From: Cristatella mucedo
Taxonomy: Eukaryota > Bryozoa > Phylactolaemata > Cristatellidae
Assembly (NCBI GenBank): GCA_009760855.2
Contig: WPIO01000146.1
Span: 246,001 to 310,000 of the forward strand
Direction of reading: 5' to 3'
DNA length: 64,000 nt
This document shows positions 22,855-34,036 of this stretch, piece by piece (positions within the stretch are counted from its first letter, which is position 1; every line of letters starts with the position of its first letter). Below the pieces are notes generated by a model. The model did no database searches and was not told the origin of the DNA. It saw only the letters and a program-made list of their open reading frames with translations. Position numbers and translations under genes: made by a program.

Positions 22855-23030
22855 TTTACACCAGGCGGAGCTCTACGTGGGCCTCTCCAGGAGGTAGGGC
22901 GCCCTCCAGAACCTAGATCGAGGGTTCGAATCCTGCAGAGGATGATTCTGTATTGCCAACTGCACGTGGGTGTGGGGGGGGTTAAAGCCGTTAAGGCTCT
23001 TCTATGGCTACACAAATGAGGCTGTTAAAT
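22855..23030 (+). mobile_element. tRNA-derived SINE, body type 1
   Basis: Box B is GGTTCGAATCC at 22923. The body is TTAAAGCCGTTAAGGCTCTT and ATGAGGCTGTTAAATC, shared with 46740-47065. The box A half is diverged and a G-run interrupts the body. Confidence 0.75.
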
Positions 23031-23037
23031 CCACTGA

Positions 23038-23966
23038 TATGTATATATATATATATATACATATATATAATAATAATAATAATAATGCACTTGATAAAGC
23101 GCCCTCAAAGAACATAATCTCTCTCTAGGCGCTTTACATTTGCTGTAATGGAAAATGCAATTGAATGGTGAGTAATATCATGCTTGATCCACAAACAAAA
23201 TGAATAACATGGTTAGGGGTGACATGCACAGGGTCAGCATGTAAATGTGGTTAGTGGCAGCATGCACAGTGTCAGCACGCATAAGCACATCAAGGTTGAA
23301 TCACAGGGACCCACTAAATACTGTCCTAAATAGGTGCTTTTAAATTCTTTTTAAATGTGGTCAGGTCAGGAGATGTTCTGACGCAGATCGGGAGGGAGTT
23401 CCAGGCTTTGGGCGCATACGAAATAAATGCACGGTCTCCAAAGGATTTGAGGTATGTACGGGGTAGTTGTAGACTGTAGGATTCCGAAAAGGGGGTGGTA
23501 CGATGCTTGGCCTGATGGGGGAGTATATCTGAGAGATAGGCTGGAGCCAAAGAATGAAGTGACCTAAAAGTGAGCGACAAAACCTTGAAGTCAATCCGTT
23601 GCTTTACTGGTAGCCAGTGCAGGTCGGAGAGAAGTGGAGTAATATGGCAACTGCGACGCTCACGACAGACAAGCCGAGCTGCAGAGTTTTGCAGCAGCTG
23701 CAATCGCCTGATCGCACATACCGGTAGGCCAGCGAGCAGTGAGATGCAAAAGTCGAGACAGGACGTCACGAATGCGTGGACCAACTTAGATGTAGTATCC
23801 TTATCTAAACAAGCCAGAATTTTAGCAATGTTATGAAGCTGAAAATAGGCAGATTTGACTGTGGAGCTGATATAGTCGTGTAACGAGAGGTCGCTTTGAA
23901 ATGTGACACCTAGATTTCGAGCTGATTCAACTGGAGATAAGCTGGCAGAGCCAATTTTGAGTGTCA
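23038..23966 (-). mobile_element. LINE family A, 3' quarter
   Basis: A minus-strand open frame (23967-23326, 213 codons) reads SPVESARNLGVTFQSDLSLH through KAWNSLPICVRTSP, then the 3' UTR and hairpin, with the ATT tail at 23068-23085. A (TA)n patch (23038-23067) lies beyond the tail. At its truncated 5' end it meets an AAAT microsatellite. Confidence 0.88.
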
Positions 23967-23997
<31 letters not shown>

Positions 23998-24012
23998 ATA
24001 TATATATATATA
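23967..24012. repeat. (AAAT)n then (TA)n microsatellite
   Basis: About eight AAAT units followed by TATATATATATA, directly at the 5' end of the family A copy. Confidence 0.95.
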
Positions 24013-24302
24013 CTACCGTATGCAAGCCAACACTTGAATATAGGGCTTGCATAGGATACACTGGCTGGAGGCTCGAGGGGCCTTGTGATAATCGGCTGCT
24101 GCCCAATGGGATGCCAATCGGGTCAGCCGGTAGCGGCCATGTACCACACGGGTCATGTGACTCTAATAGCTAGCTCCTCACTTTCTGCCCGTCCACCTGT
24201 CTGTTCATTTGCATTCCTCTCCTTGCCTCCAATGGCAAACTGAAGCTGCCAAATCGACGCATGTGAACGACAACGGCAACTAAGTGACCCAACTAACACG
24301 AG

Positions 24303-25078
24303 TCGTAACTTACTTGTTTAGATAAGGTTATTCGGCTTGTTTAGATAAGGATACTACGTCTAAGTTGGTCCACGAATTTGTGACATCCCGTCTTGACTTC
24401 TGTAACTCGCTACTTGCTGGCCGACCGGTATGTGCAATCAGGCGCTTACAGCTGGTATAAAAATCTGCAGCTAGGCTCGTCTGCCGTGAGCATCGCAGTT
24501 GCCACATCACACCACGTCTAGCCGACCTGCTTTGGATCACAGTCAAGCAACGGATCGACTTCAAGGTTTTGTCGCTCACTTTTAGGTGACTTCATTGTTT
24601 GGCTCCAGCCTATCTTTCAGATCTACTCCCCCACCAGGTCAAGTATCGTATCGCCCGCTTTTCGGAATCAAACAGTTTACCAATACCTCTCACAAACCTC
24701 AAATCCTTTGGAGACCGTGCATTTAGTTCGTATGCTCCCAAAGCCTGGAACTCACTCCCGACTTTCGTCAGAACATCCCTTGACTTGACCACATTTAAAA
24801 GAACTTAAAAACATACGTATTTAGGATAGCATTTAGTGGGTCCCGGTGATTCGTCCTTGATGTGCTTATGCGTGCTGACACTGTGCATGCTGCCACTAAC
24901 CACACTTGCATGCTGACCCTGTGCATATCATCCCTAACCATGTTATCCATGCTGTTTATCAAGCATGATATTACTCACCATTCAATCGCGTTTCCCTTTG
25001 CAGCAAATGTAAAGCGCCTAGAGAGAGATTAAGTTCTCTGAGGGCGCTTTATCAAGTGCATTATTATTATTATTATGT
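24303..25078 (+). mobile_element. LINE family A, 3' part
   Basis: Starts with a doubled CTTGTTTAGATAAGG. It runs through ORF2 (mutated) to the hairpin GCGCCTAGAGAGAGATTAAG and (ATT)5 at 25059-25076. Confidence 0.85.
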
Positions 25079-25609
25079 AACTAGACTCATCCGTAACCAT
25101 CATAACACATCGATAACCATCTCAACATAGGCGTCTCTGCGCTCACTTTTCCGCTTTCAAGACACTCGTGCGCTAGCCGGCACGTTGTCGCAGGGAGGGG
25201 GGTCGCTTGTGTTGCGGAGCTGGACTTCTTCGAAACGCTCTGATTTGCCGACGTCTGCGAGACGTCGGCGAGACGAGCGAGGCATTGTGCCTTACGTTCT
25301 GCCGCCGGTCGCCTGCCTCCGGCTACCGTCGACTGTGTCCCATTTCTCTGTTGCACAACGGGAGTACTTCCGCGGGCAATAATTTTAAATCGAGGGTACT
25401 GCTATCTCGTCTCAATCCATTTACTAAGCCCATCGCCTGCCAATGCCGTGTACTCGTACCTGAAACTTTCGCGGCGGTCGACACGACAGGGGGGGGCCGA
25501 AACGTGCGTGGCCGATACATGCAACCGATTGATCAACCACAACGACCTGGTCTTATGGTCTTAACCTCGAGGCTAAATGTGAGTCTAAACAGGATCTTTC
25601 GCATTATTG
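25079..25609. other. Unassigned, GC-rich
   Basis: Overlapping open frames on both strands but no recognisable product. It precedes the second solo LTR. Confidence 0.35.
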
Positions 25610-26339
25610 TGTACCCAGGCTGGGTTCAGTTGGCTGGGACCGGGCGGCCATAATGAGGGTTAGGGTCACCGGCTAGGCCGGGGTCGGACCTACGGTATGT
25701 GTGGTGATGTGAGGTCACCGGGGCTCTTGGGTACGGGAAGTTGGCCAAGTAAGTCGTGGTGTTGGAGGCTCCCGGTCTAGCCGAGTTTAGCACCTGGATT
25801 CGTGCAGGCGTGCTCCGGCGATGCTGCAACGCACGCAAGAGAACGAGTACCCAAGGCCCGAGCGGAGCTGGATAGCACGCTCGTTGAGACTTGTATATTC
25901 CGCGTTCCCCGTGTAGCGTGTTTGTGATCCCCCGTGTGTTGGCGTCTTTCGGTGGAAGCTTACGACTGTGGTAGTTGTCGACTCGGACTAGCCAAGCAGT
26001 TACTCAGCCAGCCGGGTTTTGGACGGCGTACGCTCGTACTGTTAGATTCGGAGTCGGTACAACGACAGGACTGCAGAAGCCGACTGACCCCAACTAACAC
26101 ATTTGTTCGCGCTTGCTGCTTCGTCTTGCGCCCTCGCCCCCGTAGTGTACCGTGTATAGGACCCTCCCTGTAGACTTGTTTAGTTCCCCTGTTGTTGTTG
26201 GCGCATGCGTTATTATAAAGAGGTTTAACCTGACTGCCGCCCGTCTTACCCTAACTCGGCGGCATGGCGAGCGGCAGCGTGGCCGGAGTATGGCAGGGTT
26301 TGGCGGGAATTAGCCTCTGACCCATGGAACTCGGTTACA
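25610..26339 (+). mobile_element. Solo LTR, 730 bp, second copy
   Basis: Same element as 18539-19272, TGTACCCAGG to CGGTTACA. Flanks are ATTG and ATTA, a target duplication with one mismatch. There is no internal region beside it. Confidence 0.8.
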
Positions 26340-26660
26340 ATTATGCTAACCAGAAAATAGCACAACCTTTCTCCCGACTCTGCTGTCCGCAGAGTTGTTA
26401 AATGTCTGTACCCGTGGAGCTGGTTCGGCATATTTTACGGAATATATAAACCCGCTGACCTGGCGCTTCTGGATATGTAGCAGAGTCGCTGTGCTCGTAT
26501 TACGGCCGGAGTGGGAATGAAGCCATATGAATTAAAAGGAACTTGCATTGTCATTAACCTGAACTTTCGCTCATATTAATGCTCAAAACACAAGTGAGTA
26601 GGGGCGGGGCGAGGTCGAATGCAGATTGATGTCTCCGCTTAGTGATCGACTAGAAATAGG
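26340..26660. other. Unassigned
   Basis: Nothing recognised between the solo LTR and the minisatellite element. Confidence 0.35.
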
Positions 26661-26664
26661 CGTT

Positions 26665-27174
26665 GCGGTCTTAAAATTGCTGAAGTGAAGCTGAAGCCGA
26701 GGGCCTGGTGCTTCCGGCCGCACCTGGTGCTTCCGGCCGCACCTGGTGCTTCCGGCCGCACCTGGTGCTTCCGGCCGCACCTGGTGCTTCCGGCCGCACC
26801 TGGTGCTTCCGGCCGCACCTGGTGCTTCCGGCCGCACCTGGTGCTTCCGGCCGCACCTGGTGCTTCCGGCCGCACCTGGTGCTTCCGGCCGCACCTGGTG
26901 CTTCCGGCCGCACCTGGTGCTTCCGGCCGCACCTGGTGCTTCCGGCCGCACCTGGTGCTTCCGGCCGCACCTGGTGCTTCCGGCCGCACCTGGTGCTTCC
27001 GGCCGCACCTGGTGCTTCCGGCCGCACCTGGTGCCGCCGCACCTGGTGCTTCCGGCCGCACCTGGTGCTTCCGGCCGCACCTGGTGCTTCCGGCCGCACC
27101 TGGTGCTTCCGGCCGCACCTGGTGCTTCCGGCTGCACCGCACGCTTCAGTTTCACTTTTGCAATTTTAAATCGC
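26665..27174. repeat. 19-bp minisatellite flanked by inverted repeats
   Basis: About 22 near-identical copies of CTGGTGCTTCCGGCCGCAC (26704-27133), with one shortened unit near 27029. They lie between inverted arms at 26665-26696 and 27143-27174 (core TTAAAATTGC..GAAG against CTTC..GCAATTTTAA, about 32 bp with a few mismatches). Because 19 is not a multiple of three and the unit lacks stops, all frames are open for 140-260 codons. These are not genes. The layout resembles small transposon-like elements with a tandem-repeat core. Confidence 0.88.
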
Positions 27175-27670
27175 AGCAGACTTGGCTCTCCCAATAACAT
27201 TGTGCGACGGCTGTCCCTCATAGGATTACCCGAGTAACCAGCAGGTAGAAGCTGCTGGGCAAAAATGTTTCGTCTATCAATTCGCTGGGTACTTCTGGGT
27301 AAGAAGACCTGCTCTGGACCAAGCTCGTAGGAGATCGAAGAGGTAACGCTGCTGGCAGACATTTATGTATTCACTGCAAAAATTAGCTTTCAAAGTGTGA
27401 GCTGAAGTCAGCTATTGCGCCGGCGATGGTTGACGCAGGGCGGTCTGTCAGTACTTACCCAATTCCGTTAACGACAGTCGATGCACCATAAAGATCGCTC
27501 GAAAGAATCACCGTAACCTTGGAAAACAAAAACACAGGTTACGCTGTAGCGATCGAGCAGATTGTCTATAGCTCCTATGTCGGCAAGATAGTTAGGATCA
27601 CAATGTTCATCCCAAATGTAACGTATCCCCTTGACTGACCTCCCTCGATTCCGCCAATCAATGTCCACTT
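27175..27670. other. Unassigned
   Basis: Nothing recognised. Confidence 0.35.
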
Positions 27671-27671
27671 T

Positions 27672-28022
27672 CCGCTTTAGGACCGTCGGCGACAGCAGCT
27701 TTTGCTCCGAAGGTCACAGGCTGTGAAACTCACTAACGAAATTCTTATGCAACAACATATGTTCTCCTCCTGCTGAGTGCGGCACATAATTTCCAACCGT
27801 CCTTATCTGCTGCTTCCATACTACTTCCATACTACTCCCATTCTCGAGTGCCCTCCTGACTCTGCTGCACTTCTCAATTTCTCGTTGTTTCGTGAGATAA
27901 AGTCTGTTGGCTACGGCATATGTACCGCAAGCCGCTTAAACTGTCATTACCCCATGGAAAGTTCTCCTGCGTAGCACCCACTTAGTCTTTGTGGAGTCAC
28001 AGACGGAGATATATTATGTTAC
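27672..28022 (+). mobile_element. LINE family B 3' end
   Basis: ORF2 end (AGGACCGTCGGCGACAGCAG) through CTTTGTGGAGTCACAGACGG and a short TTAC tail. Confidence 0.75.
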
Positions 28023-28119
28023 TTCAAGACTGCTCATATCGATCTCATCTGAAAGTTCTTCTCCCGGTCTGAGGAGACTACGGAGCTCTTAACCACCTGA
28101 CCAACGTTATCCTTCTGAG

Positions 28120-29395
28120 ATGTACAGATTTGCTGCCGCCCTGCATAGTTAGCATGATAAATCTGCCTCTAGCCTTACGTCTTGTCCCTGCATCCTTCAA
28201 AAAGGTTGTTGTATGGGTAATCAGGAAAATGTCAAAACTGAACCACAGAAACTTAAGCAACTTAAACCACGTGCCCATGCTGCCGTTCCTAATAATGTCA
28301 CTAGAAGAGTAGAATGAGTGGTGGCACACCAGATGAACTCTTGCACTGAAACTTCAAAACTAGCAAGTAAGTTCCAGAAAGGTTTTATAGCTAATCACAG
28401 CAATTAGTGAGTGTGGCTATGGGTAGATAGCAACCATTCCAAGAGTGCAGACTTAGGTAAAGTCTGTCTGCTTTTTTTGCACGATCGTTCGGAAGCAATT
28501 GATACCAGTGATCACCAAATACGACTCGAGCGAATATCATCTCTGCTGGACATCACTGGCTAGGCGCTGCAATAGTTTTGGTCCCCTCTCGGTCGGTGGG
28601 AGACTCCAGAGCGTGTCATGAAATTGTGGGAGACTCCAGAGCGTGTCATGAAATCGTAAAGCAGACATCAAAGGAGCTCCTAAAGTTCGGAAATGTGGGG
28701 TACCTCTGGGTGAATGTAGGGTACCTCTGGGTGAATGTGGGGTACCTCTGGGTGAATGTGGGGTGCCTCTGGGTGAATGTGTCTTCGTGCTCGGTCCGCT
28801 TCTTTTCCCATTTCATGCTCACCCTCACGCCGATACGATCGCCAAGCACAGTCTAGGCTCTCACTTGTATTCGAATGACACGCAGCAGTAGCTATGCTTT
28901 AATCCCTCCCGGCCTCTTAGCATGCCAAACGCGCTTACCTCTTTTGCTGCATGTACTGGTGATGTTCGTGCATTGATGGCTGCGCTATTTCTCAAAAGTG
29001 AATGACAATAAAGCCAGCTTATACGTGGCTGAAAAACCTAGTGTGACTTAAAAAAAATCTTGAAAATGGGCTAGGCCAGCCTACCTTCCGCAGCATTTGC
29101 ACAAAATCTGAGCGACGTGTTTGTCTGAATGGATAACTACTTAAGCTACACAGTCAAGCCTGTCTACTTTCTACCCCGCAACATTGCCAGAATTTGTGCC
29201 TTCTTCAATAGGTACACCACATGCAAATCGGCTGTTACATTTTTGGGAAAATGCTTTACAATTTGTAACTCTCACGCCACCCACAAGTAAACGCTACTAC
29301 AGTTGGCCATAAAGTCTGCTGCCAGGCTATCTCTCGTAACTTCGCAGTCGCCACATCGTACCATTTCTCACCTAACTGCAGGGGCTGTTGTGGAA
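28120..29395 (+). mobile_element. Old LINE family A copy with internal tandem duplications
   Basis: Diverged RT is collinear with family A: GCATCCTTCAAAAAGGTTGT at 28190, a DTSDHQ-like stretch at 28500, and CTGGACATCACTGGC at 28545. It continues through the ORF2 thumb region to about 29395. It contains two local tandem expansions, a 29-bp unit twice (28598-28655) and a 20-bp unit four times (28694-28781). No hairpin or tail remains. Confidence 0.65.
28598..28781. repeat. Short tandem duplications inside the LINE
   Basis: GTGGGAGACTCCAGAGCGTG plus TCATGAAAT is repeated twice. GGGGTACCTCTGGGTGAATG is then repeated four times. Both units derive from LINE RT sequence (the GVPQG region in the second). 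Confidence 0.85.
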
Positions 29396-29584
29396 ACAGA
29401 GTTTTTCTTTCTGTGAATAGCTAATTAACCGATCGTCGGTGGAACAATAATAAAACTTCACATTCAAATAGATTTGATTAAATCTGGTTTGTTGAACTGG
29501 AGAGGCCACACATTGTTAACAGATCAGACATAAAGTGAAATAAGCTTATGTATTTTGGCCTAGACGTAGTAACAATGTCCTCAC

Positions 29585-29764
29585 CTGTAGCAGATCTGTG
29601 AGAATGCGCTGTAAACTGAAGCCTCGCTCGGTGCCCGCACTAGCATCATTCAGAAAGTCTATCCTGAGCTCTTCTCCCGAAGAAGTGGGCCTCAAAAACT
29701 TAACGAGACCCAAAAAGAAACCCTTTAACCTGGAGTCCGAAGAAACGCTGTTGCAGTTGATGAC
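29585..29764 (-). CDS. Candidate exon, CUB-like C-terminal half
   Basis: A 180-bp stretch with a strong acceptor (TGTTTTTCTTTAG) and donor (CTACAG|GTGAGG) is open in only one of three frames, for all 60 codons, phase 0 to phase 0. The translation begins VINCNSVSSDSRLKGFFLGL and includes PTSSGEELRIDFLNDAS followed by AGTERGFSLQ. The last part resembles the end of a CUB domain (SSGxxLxIxFxSDxS...GF), but the usual fourth cysteine is absent. It is outside recognised repeats. The exon is fairly likely and its identity is weak. Partner exons were not found. Confidence 0.45.
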
Positions 29765-29769
29765 CTAAA

Positions 29770-30345
29770 GAAAAACAAATAGTTGACCAAAGTGCACGAC
29801 AACGGCAGCTGCACATAATAGGTCCATTTAGGACAAGGTACGTTTATGAGTGATGGCCATGAGAACTGAGCCAAGCAAAGAACCTAATCTAACAAGACAA
29901 GCCTACAACTAAGCTCTACGGCATAATCGGCGAGATCACACAGATACGTTTAATTCACACGATAGGGTGGCAGGAGGGAGCATATAGCACACACAATGCA
30001 TTTCTCAGTGGCCTGAAAAAAATCGATGCCTAACCCGTGCTGCACGAGGCAGAAGGCCTCTTAAGAGTCCACGCTAGCTATTTTAAATATTTCTGGCTCA
30101 GGGTAGATGCCTAGTTCCCCCCCGTTTGTCCAGTTACGGCATAGGCTACTGCCGGGATAATAATTCATTTTTCTTTAAAGTGTCTCTGTATCAAACTGAT
30201 AGGAGCACCTCAATATTCTTAATTCATTCCATTACTTCGTTTGCTGTCTCGATCAACTCAGTGGCCTCTAATGGCCATGAATATAAAGTAGAACGGCTGT
30301 ATACTGACTGAGCACGTGACCTGAGGACGTGACCTGAACCACGAC
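29770..30345. other. Unassigned
   Basis: Unique-looking sequence upstream of the candidate exon. No further exon recognised. Confidence 0.3.
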
Positions 30346-30349
30346 TGCC

Positions 30350-30655
30350 GAAATCGCTCGCTTGCAGATAAGGCAAATTGTGAATCTAAGCTGGCTCTTA
30401 TCATTAACGTCCAATCGGCCACATACAGCACATATGCGCTGGCGCCCGATCTAAAGAACATGCACTGGCAACCCATCAAATAGCATATCGGCTACCAGAT
30501 TCGGTCACTCAGTTTTAGGCCCCATTTGTTCTCTTGTTCGGGCCTACCTATGGGAATATTTCCCATCCAACCGACTGCATGCTCATTTGACTTGAGGTAA
30601 GCTATGTGTCAAACCAATCCTAAGCACTATAAACATTTAGTAATAATAATAATGT
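30350..30655 (+). mobile_element. Very decayed LINE family A 3' end
   Basis: CTGGCAACCCATCAAATAGC and GTCACTCAGTTTTAGGCCCC match the LHWLPVKQRIDFKVLSLTFR region. It ends near TAGTAATAATAATAATG. Confidence 0.55.
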
Positions 30656-30659
30656 TATA

Positions 30660-31345
30660 ATTTTTCTACTTTAAACACATTGATATACACAATTTGCCTT
30701 TGTTCTACATTTTGCCACCTGTTTTCAGTTTCTTGCTTACCAGTCACCTGAACGATACGTCGAACGATACCTGAACGATACGTCGAACACGAACGTCGGT
30801 TAGCACAAGGGTCAACCGGAAGATAGCTAAATCAGCCGGATTAAGCCTGATAATCATGATTCGCGGTTCCTGAATTTTAAAGGCTGGGAACCGATAATGC
30901 GATAGTCTCTGGCCGAGGCTGCATGAAAGCCGATGCCTTGAGATAGGCAGTCAGCTGTTATTCTGGACACAGGGCATTAGCATCTGAGCCGATTTGAGCT
31001 ATAGGCTACAGAGCCGCCATTGCTGTGCACCACGGCAGCTGTTGAGCGTCTGTAGCCCTCTGCTGCTCTCAATAGACTTGTCTACGTAATGGAGACGGAG
31101 TTATCACATTTAAAGGTATAAGTGCTCTCCGTCGGTGCCGAGTTCTTGCTACCGTCGGCTTACCTGCGTGCATTGGTACAGCACTCACATGTTGCTAGCC
31201 GCGAAACCAGGTTCAGGTGTCGCCAGCATTAATCGTGTGTCGACTGAGACTAGTAGCATTACGAGCGCTGTGTTTTTGGCCCAGATCTGTCAGGACGTGG
31301 AAGTCGAACACCACGTTTGCAACAAGATAAGCCAGGTAATCTAGA
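30660..31345. other. Unassigned
   Basis: No gene. A small duplication of CCTGAACGATACGTCGAA lies at about 30748-30790. Confidence 0.35.
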
Positions 31346-31349
31346 GAAT

Positions 31350-32372
31350 ATAAGGGAGAATTTCAGGAAAATACCTATAAAATATGTGCAAAAATGAAAT
31401 ATGTGTTATGGTACCTTTCGAAAGACAAAGAAAGACAATATGTTAGAACTGAGATCGGAAGTTCTGACGACTTATGCATAAAAGAAAAATCGTTTATGCC
31501 AACCACGTCTAACCCGGATGTAAACCGGAAGCAACAAATCTACAAATACAAGATTTAACAATCTCTGCATCATATGCGACTTGTATCCCATCTAGTGGAA
31601 CATTGGTAGATCGCTATAGATGCTTGAAGCTTGTTGAGGTGCATACTTGTGACTTGTCGAACCTTGGTAGATCGCTATAGATGCTTGAAGCTTGTTGAGG
31701 TGCATACTAGTGACTTTTATACAGCTTCATTTACAGGATTGGTTGGTGCCTTGTAAATTAACTCAACTAATATTTCACGCATCGGAGTGAAATTTGAAAT
31801 GTGAGTTCAGCTCTGCCTTTTTACCCTGGTTTTTAATATTTTTGATTTCGGTTTGATGCAATAGGTTCTATATGTCCACGATTACGGAATATAAAGCTCC
31901 CGGACGTGTGATGACGTATACAGACAAATGTATCAGACCGAATTAAAAAATTTTAAAACTAGGGCAAAAAAGCAGAGCTGAACTCAAATTTCAAATTTGA
32001 TTCCTAAGCGTGAAATATCAGTTGAGTTATTTAATTTACAAGGCACCAACCGACCCTGGAAAGGATTATGTATAAAAGTCACAAGCATGCACCTCAAAAA
32101 GCTTCAAGAATCTATAGTGATCTACCAAGGTTCGAAAAGTTGAGATACAAGTCGCATATGATGCAGAGATCGGTAAATCTTGCATTTTTTGATTTGTTGC
32201 TTCGGTTAAAACCCGGGTTAGGTCAGGTTTGCATAACGAATTTTTCCTTTCATACGGAAATCGTCAGAACTTCAGATCCCAGTTCTAACATATTTGTCTT
32301 TTGCAAGATACCATAAACACGTATTCAATTGTCGGAAAAATATTATAGGTATTTTCTTGAATTTCCCCATAA
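31350..32372. mobile_element. Foldback element, ~1 kb long inverted repeat
   Basis: 31350-31865 is the reverse complement of 31927-32372 at roughly 80-85 percent by eye, with only ~60 bp between the arms. Landmarks: GGTTGGTGCCTTGTAAATTA at 31741 pairs with TAATTTACAAGGCACCAACC near 32032. TGCATCATATGCGACTTGTA at 31566 pairs with TACAAGTCGCATATGATGCA near 32145. The left arm carries a tandem duplication of ~60 bp (31608-31727) that the right arm lacks. There is no transposase. It could be a non-autonomous foldback/MITE-type element or an inverted duplication. Confidence 0.85.
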
Positions 32373-32530
32373 GCTAACAGTGTATCAGAGGTCCTTAGGC
32401 CGAATAGAATCGCTGCTTTGGTCAGCTACATCAAGATGGAGGGGATAACTCTCACACTGATTGTAGTGATACAATGCACCGGAGCGTCTTTGTGAAATTA
32501 CTTACTGAAGTGCGACGCCCAAGTAGAAGC

Positions 32531-32589
32531 TCCATGAGAAAGCGAAAGTGCCATGAGAAAGCGAAAGTGCCACGAGAAAGCGAAAGTGC
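32531..32589. repeat. 19-bp tandem triplet
   Basis: Three copies of CCATGAGAAAGCGAAAGTG. Confidence 0.9.
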
Positions 32590-32614
32590 AAAGCTTGCAA
32601 GATCGAGTTATAGC

Positions 32615-32735
32615 GTTTACCTTATGTGCCCGGAAACCGCTTAGGCTTTGATCGGGCTATTGAAAAATTCTCCTGTAATACAATTATTTAGTACTTGCGG
32701 CTTTGTGGAGTTACACGGATAGATTAAAAAACACT
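32615..32735 (+). mobile_element. LINE family B 3' tail
   Basis: GGAAACCGCTTAGGCTTTGA through GGCTTTGTGGAGTTACACGG, the last ~110 bases of family B. Confidence 0.7.
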
Positions 32736-32739
32736 GTTT

Positions 32740-33280
32740 AGCTGTAGGGGTTGCATATTGGGTCTGCAAATTGGCCTTACACACTGTGATTGAAGGGATT
32801 AAACAAAGGTAATTAATTAAAATTTAAAAACCATAAAGCCAAAGCGACCAAAAGTGAAGCTCACTGCTAATGCTTCGCTATCGTAACCCTTCTCCATTTC
32901 ATCACATTAGCACCTCGAATGCCTCAGCCAATATAATGTCGTTTATGGTTGCAGATGTCTTGAGCCCAGCTCCCCGATTAGAATGACGTATATTAATTTT
33001 GCCGTATAACGCTACAATGTCCTTTTAAGGTGTTAAGCACTTTCTTTAGTCGATATGCTAAGTAGTTCATTTATATTTACAAAAAATTTTGCACTTCTAA
33101 AGATTCTTATGTAAGATAATCTATCGCTTCCTTATTCCTCTTCTCAGAAGAATTAGCAAGTTCTAAACTATTTTTTTACCAGTGCCGTACAGCAGCAGCT
33201 AATGGCCTCGCTAACTTGTTTAAACTAAATATTTTGAAGACCATAACAATAATCAAACTATAATTGACCCTTTGATCGAG
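32740..33280. other. Unassigned, AT-rich
   Basis: Nothing recognised. Confidence 0.35.
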
Positions 33281-33284
33281 CCTA

Positions 33285-33445
33285 CTACCAAGGTGCTTGC
33301 GATTTATTACCTAGTTTGTGGGTTCGAGTCCTACAACAGGCAATTTTATTGGCTGCTGCAAGTGCGAGTGGCAGCTGCTCTTAATTCATTTGTTAATCGT
33401 TAGCAGCATTCATAAAGCGAAAGCATATGAGGCCAGCCATTCTGT
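33285..33445 (+). mobile_element. Decayed tRNA-derived SINE
   Basis: Box B-like GGGTTCGAGTCCTACAACAG at 33319, then TTTTATTGGCTGCTGCAAGT, as in the SINE body at 46900. Confidence 0.6.
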
Positions 33446-33665
33446 GCGATGCAAAGAAAATATTTTAAATTCTTATACATATGTGATTCCCGTAAAACCG
33501 TTAGCATGATCTCAAAGGCTTGAACCCAAGGCTCAATGGAGGCTTCAACGACGCAGCACTAACGAAGGTGTATCGGGAGAATAGGAAAAATGGTCAGCAA
33601 GCTCTATTCAATGGCCTCAGTCCGTGAGCAGAAGAGCCGCGGTTTTAAAGAAGCATTCGCCTTAC

Positions 33666-33824
33666 CAATCCATCAGCACTTGAAAGGAGAAGGCCATCGT
33701 CGGTATGACGTAACATGAAAGCCACGTGCTTGATTTGACTTCCGGCTGGCACAGTACTCATAGCTTTATCTTCAAACGGATCAAGGGATCGTACGGCTGT
33801 CAGTACACGGCTTCTTAGAAGCTG
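33666..33824 (-). CDS. Candidate exon of unrecognised gene
   Basis: 159 bp (53 codons) between an acceptor (TTTTGCGCCAG) and a donor (GATTG|GTAAGG), with only phase 0 open. The translation starts QLLRSRVLTAVRSLDPFEDK and ends with IKHVAFMLRHTDDGLLLSSA plus DGL. The last part has a faint WD-repeat look, which is not enough to name it. A second open stretch lies 212 bp upstream at 34037-34170 with a matching phase, so the two may be joined. Confidence 0.3.
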
Positions 33825-34036
33825 CTGGCGCAAAATACTTTACAAAAACATGAGCATAACTCTTTCGCTGTATCAAGTCACAGCCAAGGCCGTGAAGTGA
33901 ACTGCAAAGCTGCACACCACCCACTATCACATCAGCGAGCATGCGTTATGCTACAAAGTAATTTTTAAATGTTCATTTCTTTATTGAGTCCAGACAGCAA
34001 AATTACGTCGCTGTCGCACTGATTTGAAGAAATCAC

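Noticed and set aside
26583-27362. Open frames of 140-260 codons on both strands (Gly/Ala/Arg/His repeats)
   Set aside because: They arise from a stop-free 19-bp tandem unit that leaves every frame open, and no flanking coding signal exists.
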